A program made the translations under genes and the position numbers. A stretch of DNA of 64,000 nt from Streptomyces geranii. Its GTDB lineage: Bacteria > Actinomycetota > Actinomycetes > Streptomycetales > Streptomycetaceae. Within the stretch, counting starts at the first letter, position 1; every line of letters starts with the position of its first letter. The DNA is taken from positions 62,001-126,000 of the forward strand of contig NZ_PJME01000022.1 in NCBI RefSeq assembly GCF_002954775.1. The letters run 5' to 3'. The notes under the pieces were generated by a model. The model was not told where the DNA came from and made no database searches. It saw nothing but the letters and a program-made list of their open reading frames with translations. Positions 42,301-50,229 of the stretch are shown in pieces.

Positions 42301-42664
42301 GGCGGCGGTGGAGCGGGCCTTGCGGCTGTTCGGGCTCCAGGGGCCCGTACGTTCGCTGCCCGCCGCCGACCTGCCGACAGGCACCCTGCGCCGGGTCGAG
42401 CTGGCCCGCGCGCTCGCCGGCTCCCCGCGCGTCCTGCTCCTCGACGAACCCGCCGCCGGTCTCGACACCGCCGAGGTCGCCGCGCTGACCCGCGTGCTGC
42501 GCGCTCTCGCCGCCGACGGCACCGCCCTGCTGGTCGTCGAGCACGACCTCGACCTGGTCGCCGACCTGGCCGACGAGGTCCATGTGCTGGCGGCGGGCCG
42601 GATCGTCGCGTCCGGGCCGCCCGGGCAGGTCCTCGGCGCCCTGGAAGCGACGGTGGGCCGATGA
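39338..42664 (+). CDS. LivH-LivM-LivG fusion: two permeases plus ATPase of a branched-chain-type ABC transporter
   Basis: The protein has 1108 residues. Residues 1-290 are LivH-like ('GIGLIVTYRATGVLNFAHGAVAMV'). Residues about 295-600 are LivM-like ('GRGGRLSLGQAAYAGLGALFTALL', 'FAAVVVLGADSTLGAL'). Residues about 609-880 are a disordered linker whose core (636-827) is 24 exact-length octapeptides of the type PHGxPEAA. The ATPase (about 882-1108) has Walker A 'GPNGAGKST' and Walker B 'RVLLLDEPAAGLD', and a degenerate signature 'LPTGTLRRVELARAL'. Normally three genes encode these parts. The linker tethers the ATPase flexibly to the membrane. The stop overlaps livF by four bases. Confidence 0.88.
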   Translation: MASLTYDLTLAGLSIGGAAALTGIGLIVTYRATGVLNFAHGAVAMVCAYALRQCTVEWGWPLWLGALVTLFVLAPAIGLALERFVFRPLAVLGGDPARTLVASIGVFVLLVGGAVLVWGPGARADAPELVSADPWGQLTVALVLAAAVGAVTRWTRFGRELRAVVDDRQLAVLHGIDADRVAAAGWAFGSFTAGLTGVLLAPYVRLDPYGMPLLVMEVVAVAVAARMRSLPVAVLVALGIGVAQSQLTRLHPSGWAQPLLQAVGSNLFVVALLVAALVLPGIGTRDALPRAVPVRTPTPPGVWIVAGVLFLLPLGFAGSDLHTSVQVPALGVVLLSLVVVTGRGGRLSLGQAAYAGLGALFTALLAAGRFPGLPRLPELAALALAVLLVAPLGLLTGWPAIGRHGLALALATFAVGVGVSRFVFAQPYATAGLTVHRPAGFEGDRAFYVLELALLALALLATRFLRAGRTGRALAAMRDDERGASAAGVRVPSLKLLAFVAGASLAALGGALLTMGLRAFDPSTFDPVRGLLWFAAVVVLGADSTLGALTAAALLVGLDAGARGGMAAALIGVLATLTGRFPTGPYEALRAATARLRPGQGAARLTPLGVAVRDRVRATGLGRQGGTGRGRVGVTRHGRLETAARGGPEGTSHGRPGAARSGPPEGTAHGRPDAARPGQPESAPPGQPKAAPPGPLEAARPGPPEPTPHEQSEATPHGRPEAARPGPREAAPHGRLEGTPRGQPEDAPRGRPEAARPDPPEPSPHGQPEAARHRQPGAAPHERPEAARPEPPKAAPHEQLEATPHGQPEAAPSGPPEVTLPGSPEAASRRRPVGAPAKPSEAAPRGRLLGKGASRAAPPAPPVAPRLSRAAPGGSSPAPLLRARGLHVRYGGFAVLGGVDLDVRPGRVVAVVGPNGAGKSTLFHCLAGTVRPTRGKVFFGARDITRLAAHARTRLGVARTFQQLAVFPSLTVSENVRVGAEQGRVADPAAVERALRLFGLQGPVRSLPAADLPTGTLRRVELARALAGSPRVLLLDEPAAGLDTAEVAALTRVLRALAADGTALLVVEHDLDLVADLADEVHVLAAGRIVASGPPGQVLGALEATVGR
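41243..41818 (+). repeat. 24-bp minisatellite, 24 in-phase units, inside the ABC fusion gene
   Basis: The tract is 576 bp and divides into 24 units of 24 bp with no indel. Each unit encodes eight residues, typically Pro-His-Gly-Arg-Pro-Glu-Ala-Ala, with Arg-Pro-Gly-Pro-Pro-Glu-Pro-Thr as the common alternative. The units alternate in pairs, suggesting a 48-bp higher-order period. Confidence 0.92.
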
Positions 42665-43311
42665 GCACCCTCGCCCTGCGGCACGCGCGCGTGCGGTACG
42701 GCCCACTGGAGGCCCTGCACGGCGTCTCCCTCACGGCGCCCGGTCCGGGCCTCACCGTCCTGCTGGGCCGCAACGGCTCCGGCCGTACGACCGTCCTGCG
42801 TGCCCTCGCCGGAACGGTGCCGCTGTCCGGGGGCGCGGTGGTGTGGGACGGGGTCGACGTGACCCGGGTGTCCGCGTACGAGCGGGCCCGGCGCGGGCTG
42901 TGTCCGGTGCCGGAACGGCGAGCCGTGTTCGGGTCGCTGACGGTCCGGGAGAATCTGGAACTGGCTGACGCCGACCCCGCCGCCGCGCTCGCCGCGTATC
43001 CCCAGTTGGCGCCCCTGCTGTCGCGCCGCGCGGGCACCCTCTCCGGCGGTGAGCAGCGCATGCTCGCGCTCTCCCGTGCCCTGTCGGCACGCGCGTGCGT
43101 GGTGCTCGTCGACGAGCCCGCCCAGGGCATGTCACCGGCGGTCGCGGCACACACGTACGAACTGCTGAGCGCCTTGGACGCCTGTGTGGTCGTCGCCGAG
43201 CAGCGGCTGCCGCCCGGTCTGCGGGGGAAGCGGGCCCTCGTGTACGAACTGCGCCGGGGCGCGGTCGTGTTCAGCGGGGAGGCGGCAGAGCTGGACCGCC
43301 CGTCGGGGTGA
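42661..43311 (+). CDS. livF: LivF-type ABC ATPase
   Basis: The protein has 216 residues and its ATG overlaps the preceding stop. Walker A is 'GRNGSGRTTVL' (Lys replaced by Arg in the GxxGxGK[ST] position, unusual), the signature 'LSGGEQRMLALSRAL' is intact and Walker B is 'ACVVLVDEPAQGMSP'. 'RRGLCPVPERRAVFGSLTVRENLEL' is typical of LivF. It pairs with the LivG domain of the fusion. The Arg in the P-loop suggests that this site may bind but hydrolyse ATP poorly; since the LivG domain has a degenerate signature, the dimer may have one working site. Confidence 0.88.
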   Translation: MSTLALRHARVRYGPLEALHGVSLTAPGPGLTVLLGRNGSGRTTVLRALAGTVPLSGGAVVWDGVDVTRVSAYERARRGLCPVPERRAVFGSLTVRENLELADADPAAALAAYPQLAPLLSRRAGTLSGGEQRMLALSRALSARACVVLVDEPAQGMSPAVAAHTYELLSALDACVVVAEQRLPPGLRGKRALVYELRRGAVVFSGEAAELDRPSG

Positions 43312-43316
43312 ACGCC

Positions 43317-43350
43317 GGTGCCCCACCCGGTCCGGACCGGGTGGGGCACC
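43317..43350. terminator. 34-bp perfect palindrome, bidirectional terminator
   Basis: The half-site GGTGCCCCACCCGGTCC is followed directly by its exact reverse complement. It lies five bases after the livF stop and 24 bases before the convergent LysM gene's stop, so it can end both transcripts. Confidence 0.85.
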
Positions 43351-43373
43351 ATGCGCGACTCAAGGGGCGCGGC

Positions 43374-44069
43374 TCAGATGTCGAGTTTCTGGCCGGGCAT
43401 GATCAGGTCGGGGCTGTCGCCGATGACGGCCTTGTTGGCGGCGTAGAGGTGCTGCCAGGTGGTCGTGTACCGGGCGGCGATGCCGCTCAGGGTGTCGCCC
43501 GCGCGGACGGTGTAGTCACCGTCGCCCCGGGACGAGCTGCGGTTGGTGTGGACGGGTGCGCGCTCCGGCGCCTTCGACGGGGCCTTGGAAGCGGTGGACC
43601 CGCCTGAACCTGTCGCCTTCTTGGTCGACTTCTTCGTCGACTTGGTCGACTCGCCGGTGGCCGAACCGGAGCCCGAGTCGGAGCCCGATGCGGCGGGAGC
43701 GCTCCCGGAGGCACCGGCGCGCGCCGAACAGGTGGGCCACGCGCCCCAGCCCTGGGCGCCCTGCACCTTGGTGGCCACGGCGATCTGCTGGGACCTGCTG
43801 GCCCCGTCGGCGGTGGCCGCGTAGGCCGTCCCGCCGTAGGCACGCCAGGTGCTCGCGGAGAACTGGAGTCCTCCGTAGTACCCGTTGCCGGTGTTGATGT
43901 GCCAGTTGCCGCCGCTCTCGCACTGGGCGATGCGGTCCCACACCCCGCTGTCCGCCGCCGCGGCGTTGCCGGTCGCGGCCAGCAGTCCGAGCGGGGCGAG
44001 CAGGGCCGCCCCGGCGAGGACCGCCGTCTTGCGCGTCTTGCGGGTGTAACTATCGGCACATTCGGACAT
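43374..44069 (-). CDS. resuscitation-promoting-factor-like transglycosylase with LysM
   Basis: The protein has 231 residues from ATG 44069, with GAGAGGGA upstream. A signal peptide ends near 'LLAATGNAAA' (about 38). The Rpf/transglycosylase domain (40-118) has 'GVWDRIAQCESGGNWHINTGNGYYGGLQFSASTW', with the catalytic Glu in CESGG. A Ser/Lys-rich linker with 'KSTKKSTKKATG' leads to a C-terminal LysM domain (about 183-231: 'YTVRAGDTLSGIAARYTTTWQHLYAAN'). Such secreted enzymes trim peptidoglycan and promote spore germination. The mRNA may have a long leader. Confidence 0.92.
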   Translation of the reverse strand: MSECADSYTRKTRKTAVLAGAALLAPLGLLAATGNAAAADSGVWDRIAQCESGGNWHINTGNGYYGGLQFSASTWRAYGGTAYAATADGASRSQQIAVATKVQGAQGWGAWPTCSARAGASGSAPAASGSDSGSGSATGESTKSTKKSTKKATGSGGSTASKAPSKAPERAPVHTNRSSSRGDGDYTVRAGDTLSGIAARYTTTWQHLYAANKAVIGDSPDLIMPGQKLDI

Positions 44070-44609
44070 GTAGATCCCTCTCCACAGACCCGGGCTTCCC
44101 CCTGGACGGAACGCGTCGGCCGCGTGAAGACGCGGTCGGCACACTCCGTCCCGTCCGTCGGCGTGGTGCTGCGCGGTGTCTGGTTCTGCGCGGCCGGCGG
44201 ACGTACCCGAGCGGTGCTAGGTGCACACGGCGGAGGAATCTATGGACCCTGACGAGGCGTTATCAACCAACTCCCCGTTCTCCCAGGCCAGTTCAGGGTT
44301 ACCGCAGGTATCGGTGAATTCCGGCCACCCACTTAATTCCCGCATTTCCTGATTTGTCGACCAGCTACTCGGACAAACTGTGAGTCAGTTCACCAAACCA
44401 ACTTCCGTAACCTGTCCGTTACTTGACATGGAGTGCCCGATTCCGCACCCAACGTGACCGTGTGCACGGGATGGTTCGATTCCGTGCGTCGTGCAGCGTG
44501 ACTCCCGCCACAGATCGCCCGTTGTCATCTTCATGAGCCCGGACTGTCCGGGCCCACCGGCCGGGGGCGACCCGGCCCCGCCACGTACCGCATCCCGAGG
44601 GAGCCACCC
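44070..44609. other. 540-bp divergent intergenic region between rpf-like gene and hypothetical
   Basis: No gene is seen. The 44250-44440 part is AT-rich and includes the inverted repeat GTAAC...GTTAC (44407-44422) and a TTGACA at 44424-44429. The leader of the rpf-like gene was inspected for a c-di-AMP (ydaO) riboswitch and lacks its core motifs. Promoters for both directions probably lie here. Confidence 0.5.
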
Positions 44610-45383
44610 GTGCCGCGCATGCTCGATGTCAGCGACGAGGTCCGCGCCGAGATCGGCGACGAAGAAGCCGACCGGCTGCTCGCCGGTGACAACGCCCCGG
44701 GCAGTTACGACTGCACGTCCTGCCGCACGCCGGGCGACTCCGCCCAGGAGCGCACCAGCACCGTCCTGTTCATCGGGGACGAGACCGCCGTCCTCGCCTT
44801 CGCCCACGCGGGCTGCCTGCCCTCGCAGGTCGTCCAGGTCACCGAGGAGCAGCTCCAGGGCGCGGTCCGCTCCATCAACGCCGACGAGGAGGCCCCCATG
44901 GCCGCACCCGAGCAGGCCGTCCTGGGAGTCACCAGCGGACTGGTCCTGATCGAGGGCGAGTTGCACCCCGCCCTGGTCGTCGAACCGACGGCCCCCATCG
45001 TCCGCCCCGGCTCGACCGGCGCGGGCGACGACTTCCTGCCCCTCCTCATCGAGCAGGGCTTCATGCCGCTGACCGAGCTGACGGAGGTACCGCCCGTGCT
45101 GCACGGCTGGTCGGTGCTGCTCGCGGCGGGGCAGCTGCACGCGGTGCTGCAGCCGGGGCCGGGCGGCGCGTCCGCGGTGGCCTGGTGGCAGGCGCACCAG
45201 CCGCTCCAGGTGACGGAGAGCTGGCGTGCCGCCGCCAACAAGCACCAGCAGGTGCTGGTGTTCGCGGCGCCGGTGGGGTCCATCGGGCGCCAGCCCCGGG
45301 AGGACCTGCTGCGGGACGCGCTCGACAAGGCCGCGGGGGTCGGCAAGTTGGTCGCGAGTGCGCTCCCGCTTGCGGGCACCTGA
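44610..45383 (+). CDS. conserved Streptomyces hypothetical protein
   Basis: The protein has 257 residues from GTG 44610, with GGGAG upstream. There is no signal peptide or transmembrane helix. Residues 33-75 contain 'YDCTSCRTPGDS' and 'AFAHAGCLPSQVV', a CxxC plus Cys pattern that may bind zinc. The rest is an alpha/beta domain with 'VTSGLVLIEGELHPALVVEPTAP'. I do not recognise a characterised family; orthologues occur at the same place in other streptomycetes (from memory). The function is unknown. Confidence 0.75.
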   Translation: MPRMLDVSDEVRAEIGDEEADRLLAGDNAPGSYDCTSCRTPGDSAQERTSTVLFIGDETAVLAFAHAGCLPSQVVQVTEEQLQGAVRSINADEEAPMAAPEQAVLGVTSGLVLIEGELHPALVVEPTAPIVRPGSTGAGDDFLPLLIEQGFMPLTELTEVPPVLHGWSVLLAAGQLHAVLQPGPGGASAVAWWQAHQPLQVTESWRAAANKHQQVLVFAAPVGSIGRQPREDLLRDALDKAAGVGKLVASALPLAGT

Positions 45384-45424
45384 GCGCCGTAGGGGTCGGG
45401 AGCTTCGGTGACTTGGCGGCTTGC

Positions 45425-45482
45425 GGCTGAGTGTGGCTGGTCGCGCAGTTCCCCACGCCCCTTCGCGGGCGCTGCGCGCCCT
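45425..45482 (+). repeat. dispersed Streptomyces intergenic element
   Basis: The sequence contains GGCTGGTCGCGCAGTTCCCC followed by GCGCTGCGCGCC, a motif I recognise as recurring in intergenic regions of many Streptomyces chromosomes. It sits between two hypothetical genes. Confidence 0.5.
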
Positions 45483-45536
45483 GCAAAATTCGGACATTGG
45501 CCGCATCCGTTCTGCGGTGGGGTCGTTTGGACGTGT

Positions 45537-45965
45537 GTGCACACCTACGATGTCCCCCGCCGTCAGTCCTACCTCAGCGGTCCGTCGGCCACGCCGATCT
45601 ACGACGCGCTCTACGCCGAGTACGGCAAGTCCTTCCGGTCGCGGCCGGGTGACCGGAGCGGTGAGGAGGAGTTGAACTTCACGGCTTTCGGGACCAGCCC
45701 GTACGGCGGCTCGAACGGCTACGGCTCGCGGGGCTTCGGTTCGCACAACTCCGGCTCGTACAGCGCCTACAGCGCGGGGGCGTTCAGCGCGCGCACCGGT
45801 GGCGGGCAGCCGTCCGTCTGGCAGCGGGTCGGTCAACTCGACGCGCAGCAGGGGCAGACGGCGACCGCGACCGCCGTGTGGCAGACCGGCGTACGGCAGC
45901 AGCACTACACCGGCATGACCCACATCCCGGCGGCACTGCCACCGGGACCGCGCCGGGGCCAGTGA
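45537..45965 (+). CDS. small Ser/Gly/Tyr-rich hypothetical protein
   Basis: The protein has 142 residues from GTG 45537; the frame is open upstream but runs into the dispersed element, so the start is uncertain. 'SGPSATPIYDALYAEYGKSFRSRPG' precedes a low-complexity Gly/Ser/Tyr stretch (about 60-85), then 'RQQHYTGMTHIPAALPPGPRRGQ' at the end. I recall similar short proteins with a 'TPIYDxLxAE' motif in Streptomyces, with no known role. A strong terminator follows. Confidence 0.65.
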   Translation: MHTYDVPRRQSYLSGPSATPIYDALYAEYGKSFRSRPGDRSGEEELNFTAFGTSPYGGSNGYGSRGFGSHNSGSYSAYSAGAFSARTGGGQPSVWQRVGQLDAQQGQTATATAVWQTGVRQQHYTGMTHIPAALPPGPRRGQ

Positions 45966-45980
45966 ACACCATCTGCACGT

Positions 45981-46018
45981 GACTGAGGGCGGCTCCCGAT
46001 CGGGGGCCGCCCTCAGTC
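45981..46018. terminator. strong bidirectional terminator before der
   Basis: GACTGAGGGCGGC pairs perfectly with GCCGCCCTCAGTC, with a further inner stem around GATC. It lies between the convergent hypothetical gene and der. Confidence 0.88.
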
Positions 46019-46058
46019 ATGTGGACCGCATCGGTCAGTTCACCGGATACCTCACCGG

Positions 46059-47531
46059 TTACTTCTTCCTGCCGCGCTTCTCGCGCACCCGCACCGAGAT
46101 GTGGATCGGGGTGCCGTCGAAGCCGAACTCCTCGCGCAGGCGGCGCTCGATGAAGCGGCGGTAGCCGGCCTCGATGAAGCCGGAGGCGAAGAGCACGAAC
46201 CGCGGCGGCTTGGTGCCCGCCTGGGTGCCGAAGAGGATGCGCGGCTGCTTGCCGCCCCGGACGGGGTGCGGGTGGGCGGCGACCAGTTCGCCGAGGAAGG
46301 CGTTCAGCCGGCCTGTCGGGACCCGGGTCTCCCAGCCCGCGAGGGCGGCCTCGATCGCGGGGACCAGCTTCTCCATGTGGCGGCCGGTGCGCGCCGAGAC
46401 GTTGACGCGGGGCGCCCACGCCACCTGGGCCAGCTCGGTCTCGATCTCCCGTTCCAGGTAGTAGCGGCGCTCCTCGTCGAGCGTGTCCCACTTGTTGTAG
46501 GCGAGGACGATCGCCCGGCCCGCCTCGACGGCCATCGTCACGATCCGCTGGTCCTGAATGGAGATGTTCTCGGAGCCGTCGATCAGGATGACCGCGACCT
46601 CGGCCTTCTCCACGGCGGCGGCCGTGCGCAGCGAGGCGTAGTAGTCGGCGCCCTGCTGGAGGTGGACACGCTTGCGGATGCCCGCCGTGTCGATGAACTT
46701 CCAGGTGACGCCGCCGAGTTCGATCAGCTCGTCGACCGGGTCACGGGTGGTGCCCGCGATCTCGTTGACGACGACCCGCTCCTGGCCCGCCACCTTGTTC
46801 AGCAGCGAGGACTTGCCGACGTTCGGGCGCCCGATGAGGGCGATCCGGCGCGGGCCGCCGACCCCGACGCCGAAGGTCTGCGCGGGCGCCTCGGGCAGCG
46901 CCTCCAGGACGGCGTCCAGCATGTCGCCGGTACCGCGGCCGTGCAGCGAGGAGACGGGGTGCGGCTCGCCGAGCCCGAGGGCCCACAGGGCCGTGGCGTC
47001 GGCCTCGCCGCTCGGTCCGTCGACCTTGTTGGCGCACAGCACGACGGGCTTGCCGGCCTTGCGCAGCAGCCGTACGACGGCCTCGTCGGTGTCGGTGGCG
47101 CCGACCTTGGCGTCGACGACGAAGACGACCGCGTCGGACGCCTCGATGGCGTACTCGGCCTGCGCGGCCACGGAGGCGTCGATGCCGAGGACGTCCTGCT
47201 CCCAGCCGCCGGTGTCGACGATCTTGAAGCGCCGCCCGGCCCATTCGGCCTCGTAGGTGACGCGGTCGCGGGTGACGCCGGGCTTGTCCTCGACGACGGC
47301 CTCGCGGCGGCCGATGATGCGGTTGACGAGGGTCGACTTGCCGACGTTCGGCCGTCCGACGACGGCGAGGACGGGCAGCGGCCCATGTCCCGCCTCGTCG
47401 ATCGCGCCCTCGACGTCCTCGATGTCGAAGCCCTCGACCGCGGCGAGCTCCATGAACTCCGCGTACTCGGCTTCGCCAAGCTCTCCGTGCTCGTACTCTC
47501 CCGAGCCCTCGGAGGGAATGTGGTCGTTCAT
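46059..47531 (-). CDS. der: ribosome-assembly GTPase Der (EngA)
   Basis: The protein has 490 residues from ATG 47531, with GAGG upstream. Two tandem GTPase domains each have 'GRPNVGKS' (near 59 and 230), with switch sequences 'DTGGWE' and 'DTAGIRKR' and base-recognition 'NKVD' and 'NKWD'. A KH-like C-terminal domain (about 400-490) ends 'VREKRGRKK'. Actinobacterial Der carries an acidic N-terminal extension (residues 1-50), seen here. It acts in maturation of the 50S ribosomal subunit. It is the last gene of the aroH-tyrA-cmk-plsC-der series. Confidence 0.96.
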   Translation of the reverse strand: MNDHIPSEGSGEYEHGELGEAEYAEFMELAAVEGFDIEDVEGAIDEAGHGPLPVLAVVGRPNVGKSTLVNRIIGRREAVVEDKPGVTRDRVTYEAEWAGRRFKIVDTGGWEQDVLGIDASVAAQAEYAIEASDAVVFVVDAKVGATDTDEAVVRLLRKAGKPVVLCANKVDGPSGEADATALWALGLGEPHPVSSLHGRGTGDMLDAVLEALPEAPAQTFGVGVGGPRRIALIGRPNVGKSSLLNKVAGQERVVVNEIAGTTRDPVDELIELGGVTWKFIDTAGIRKRVHLQQGADYYASLRTAAAVEKAEVAVILIDGSENISIQDQRIVTMAVEAGRAIVLAYNKWDTLDEERRYYLEREIETELAQVAWAPRVNVSARTGRHMEKLVPAIEAALAGWETRVPTGRLNAFLGELVAAHPHPVRGGKQPRILFGTQAGTKPPRFVLFASGFIEAGYRRFIERRLREEFGFDGTPIHISVRVREKRGRKK

Positions 47532-47657
47532 GAAGTCCGTACCTCGTTCATCGTGGTGATCGGTGGAACCCCCGGTTGTCGGGTGATCCACTACTCGAAA
47601 TGCTCGAACCGCTCAAGTACTCGGCTCAAGTACTCGGCGCGAGTACTCAAGTGTCGC

Positions 47658-48347
47658 TCAGTGCCCGGCAGGGCGCCCGGCGTTCTCCTGCCGGCCGGTG
47701 AGCCGTCTGGCGTTGTCCAGGTGGGCGGTGAGGTGCTTCTGGATGCGCACGGTCGCCTCGTCGAGCGCCGCGCGCGTACGCCGCCCGCTGCCGTCACCCG
47801 CCTCGAACGGGTCTCCGAAGACCACGTCGACGCGGCTGCGCAGCGGGGGCAGCCCCTTTATCAACCGTCCGCGCCGGTCGGTGCTTCCCAGGACGGCCAC
47901 CGGAACGACGGGAGCGCCGCTGCGGACGGCGAAGTAGGCGAGCCCGGACCGCAGCGAGGCGAAGTCGCCGTCCCCCCTGCTGCCCTCGGGGAAGATCCCC
48001 AGGACGCCGCCCCTGGCCAGCACACCCAGGGCCTGGGTGATCGCCGTACGGTCGACGGTCGAGCGGTCCACCTCCACCTGGCCGAGGGAGCGCATGAAGG
48101 TGGCGAGCGGACCGACGAACGCCTCCTTCTTGACCAGGAAGTGCGACGCGCGGGGCGCCACGCCGATGACCATGGGGCCGTCGATGTTGTGCGAGTGGTT
48201 GACGGCGAGGATCACGGGTCCGGTCGCGGGCACCTTCCAGGCGCCGAGGACACGCGGCTTCCACAGCCCGTACATCAGGCCGACGCCGATGCGCCGTCCT
48301 ACCTCGGCTCCCCGCTCCGTCGGAGTGTCCGACGCGTCGTCGCTCAC
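47658..48347 (-). CDS. plsC: 1-acyl-sn-glycerol-3-phosphate acyltransferase (PlsC family)
   Basis: The protein has 229 residues; GTG 48347 overlaps the cmk stop by four bases. The acyltransferase blocks are 'AVNHSHNIDGP' (His and Asp catalytic, spaced as HxxxxD), 'GQVEVDR' and 'LGIFPEGSRGDGDFASLRSGLAYFA'. It adds the second acyl chain to lysophosphatidate at the inner membrane face. Coupling to cmk and der is conserved in actinobacteria. Several PlsC paralogues exist in Streptomyces, so it may not be the main one. Confidence 0.9.
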   Translation of the reverse strand: MSDDASDTPTERGAEVGRRIGVGLMYGLWKPRVLGAWKVPATGPVILAVNHSHNIDGPMVIGVAPRASHFLVKKEAFVGPLATFMRSLGQVEVDRSTVDRTAITQALGVLARGGVLGIFPEGSRGDGDFASLRSGLAYFAVRSGAPVVPVAVLGSTDRRGRLIKGLPPLRSRVDVVFGDPFEAGDGSGRRTRAALDEATVRIQKHLTAHLDNARRLTGRQENAGRPAGH

Positions 48348-49021
48348 TTCGCGTCCCGCTTCTCCTTGACGAGGGTGACGACGCACTCGATGACCTGCTG
48401 GAGGGTCAGCTCGGAGGTGTCGACCTCCACCGCGTCGTCCGCCTTGGCGAGCGGCGAGGTCTTACGGCTGGAGTCGGCCGCGTCCCGCTTCAGCAGCGCC
48501 TCACGGGTGCTGTCGACGTCGGCGCCCTTCAGCTCACCGCTGCGCCGGGCGGCACGCGCCTCCGGGGACGCGGTGAGGAAGATCTTCAGGTCGGCGCCGG
48601 GCAGCACGGTCGTGCCGATGTCCCGCCCCTCGACGACGATCCCCGTCGCGGCGGACGCGGCGATGGACCGCTGCAGCTCGGTGATGAGCGCACGCACCTC
48701 GGGCACCGCGCTCACCGCGCTGACCTTGGAGGTGACCTCCTGGGTGCGGATCGGGCCGCCGACGTCGGTGCCGTCCACGGTGATCGTCGGGTTCTCCGGG
48801 TCCGTACCGGAGACGATCTCCGGCTTGCCGGCCACGGCGGCGATCGCGGAGGGGTCCGTGATGTCGATGCCGTTGCTCACCATCCACCAGGTGATCGCCC
48901 GGTACTGGGCCCCGGTGTCCAGATAGCTGAGCCCGAGCTGCGCGGCAACGGCCTTCGACGTGCTCGACTTGCCCGTGCCGGAGGGCCCGTCGATGGCGAC
49001 AATCACTGCGGCGCGATCCAC
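48344..49021 (-). CDS. cmk: cytidylate kinase
   Basis: The protein has 225 residues from GTG 49021. The P-loop 'AIDGPSGTGKSSTSKAVA' is at 10-27, the CMP-binding insert around 60-110 and 'VVEGRDIGTTVLPGADLKIFLTASPEARAARR' near 130 carries the Arg-Asp pair for CMP recognition. It phosphorylates CMP and dCMP for nucleic acid and CDP-lipid synthesis. It lies 122 bp after tyrA on the same strand and overlaps plsC. Confidence 0.96.
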   Translation of the reverse strand: MDRAAVIVAIDGPSGTGKSSTSKAVAAQLGLSYLDTGAQYRAITWWMVSNGIDITDPSAIAAVAGKPEIVSGTDPENPTITVDGTDVGGPIRTQEVTSKVSAVSAVPEVRALITELQRSIAASAATGIVVEGRDIGTTVLPGADLKIFLTASPEARAARRSGELKGADVDSTREALLKRDAADSSRKTSPLAKADDAVEVDTSELTLQQVIECVVTLVKEKRDAK

Positions 49022-49143
49022 TGTGGAGGCACCTTTCCTGGTCCGGGGTGGTGGGGTGGGGGCGCTTGATGCCCCGGACAAGGTTACTGGGTGCGGGTCA
49101 CTCGTCCGGCCGCACGTGTCTCGGCGCGACGACGGCGCACCCC

Positions 49144-50229
49144 CTACTGCCGGATCGCCCACCCGCGCTCCCGCAGCGACGCCGACAGCACCGGCGCCGC
49201 CTTCGGCTCCACCATCAGCTGCACGAGGCCCGCCTGCTGCCCGGTCGCGTGCTCGATCCGTACGTCCTCGATGTTGACGCCCGCCCGTCCCGCGTCGGCG
49301 AAGATGCGGGCCAGCTGTCCGGGCTGGTCGTCGATCAGCACGGCGACCACCTCGTACGCCCGCGGCGCGGACCCGTGCTTGCCCGGCACCCGTACCTGCC
49401 CCGCGTTGCCGCGCCGCAGCACGTCCTCGACCCCGGAGACGCCCTCGCGCCGCTTCTCCTCGTCGGAGGACTGCAGGGACCGCAGCGCCCGCACCGTCTC
49501 CTCCAGGTCGCCCGCGACATCGGTGAGAAGGTCGGCGACCGGCCCCGGGTTGGCGGACAGGATGTCGATCCACATGCCGGGGTCGGAGGCGGCGATCCGG
49601 GTCACGTCCCGGATGCCCTGCCCGCACAGCCGTACGGCGGCCTCCTCGGCGTTCTCCAGCCGCGCGGCGACCATGCTGGACACCAGGTGGGGCATGTGGG
49701 AGACGAGGGCGACAGCGCGGTCGTGGGCGTCGGCGTCCATGACGACGGGGACGGCACGGCAGTGCGAGACCAGTTCGAGGGCGAGGTTCAGCACCTCGGT
49801 GTCGGTGTCCCGGGTCGGCGTCAGCACCCAGGGACGGCCCTCGAAGAGGTCGCCGGTCGCGGCCAGCGGGCCGGACTTCTCCCGGCCCGACATGGGGTGC
49901 GAACCGATGTACGACGCCAGGTCGAGCCCCAGCGCCTCCAGCTCGCGGCGCGGTCCGCCCTTGACGCTGGCCACGTCGAGGTAGCCGCGCGCGACCCCCC
50001 GGCGCATCGCGTCGGCGAGCACGCCGGCGACGTACGCGGGCGGTGCGGCGACGATCGCGAGGTCGACCGGCCCCTCCGGCGGCTCGTCGGTACCCGCTCC
50101 CAGGGCGGCTGCCGTACGGGCCTGCTCGGGGTCGTGGTCGGCGAGGTGGACGACGACGCCCCGGGAGGCGAGGGCGAGCGCGGCGGACGTACCGATGAGG
50201 CCCGTGCCGATGACGAGTGCGGTTCTCAC
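49144..50229 (-). CDS. tyrA: prephenate dehydrogenase with ACT domain
   Basis: The protein has 361 residues; GTG 50229 overlaps the chorismate mutase stop by four bases. The Rossmann motif 'ALVIGTGLIGTSAALALASRG' is at 4-24, 'DVASVKGGPRRELEAL' near 95 and 'GSHPMSGREKSGPLAATGDLFEGRPWVLTP' near 115 are prephenate dehydrogenase landmarks with the catalytic His. An ACT domain (about 280-350: 'VVAVLIDDQPGQLARIFADAGRAGVNIEDVRIEHA') suggests feedback control by tyrosine. With AroH upstream it converts chorismate towards tyrosine. Confidence 0.95.
   Translation of the reverse strand: MRTALVIGTGLIGTSAALALASRGVVVHLADHDPEQARTAAALGAGTDEPPEGPVDLAIVAAPPAYVAGVLADAMRRGVARGYLDVASVKGGPRRELEALGLDLASYIGSHPMSGREKSGPLAATGDLFEGRPWVLTPTRDTDTEVLNLALELVSHCRAVPVVMDADAHDRAVALVSHMPHLVSSMVAARLENAEEAAVRLCGQGIRDVTRIAASDPGMWIDILSANPGPVADLLTDVAGDLEETVRALRSLQSSDEEKRREGVSGVEDVLRRGNAGQVRVPGKHGSAPRAYEVVAVLIDDQPGQLARIFADAGRAGVNIEDVRIEHATGQQAGLVQLMVEPKAAPVLSASLRERGWAIRQ

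Noticed and set aside
44070..44400. ydaO (c-di-AMP) riboswitch in the leader of the rpf-like gene
   Set aside because: Such genes often carry one, but the core elements (GGGGTGAA-type and CCGAAYCCGUCAGCUAACC-type segments) are not present in order on the minus strand.
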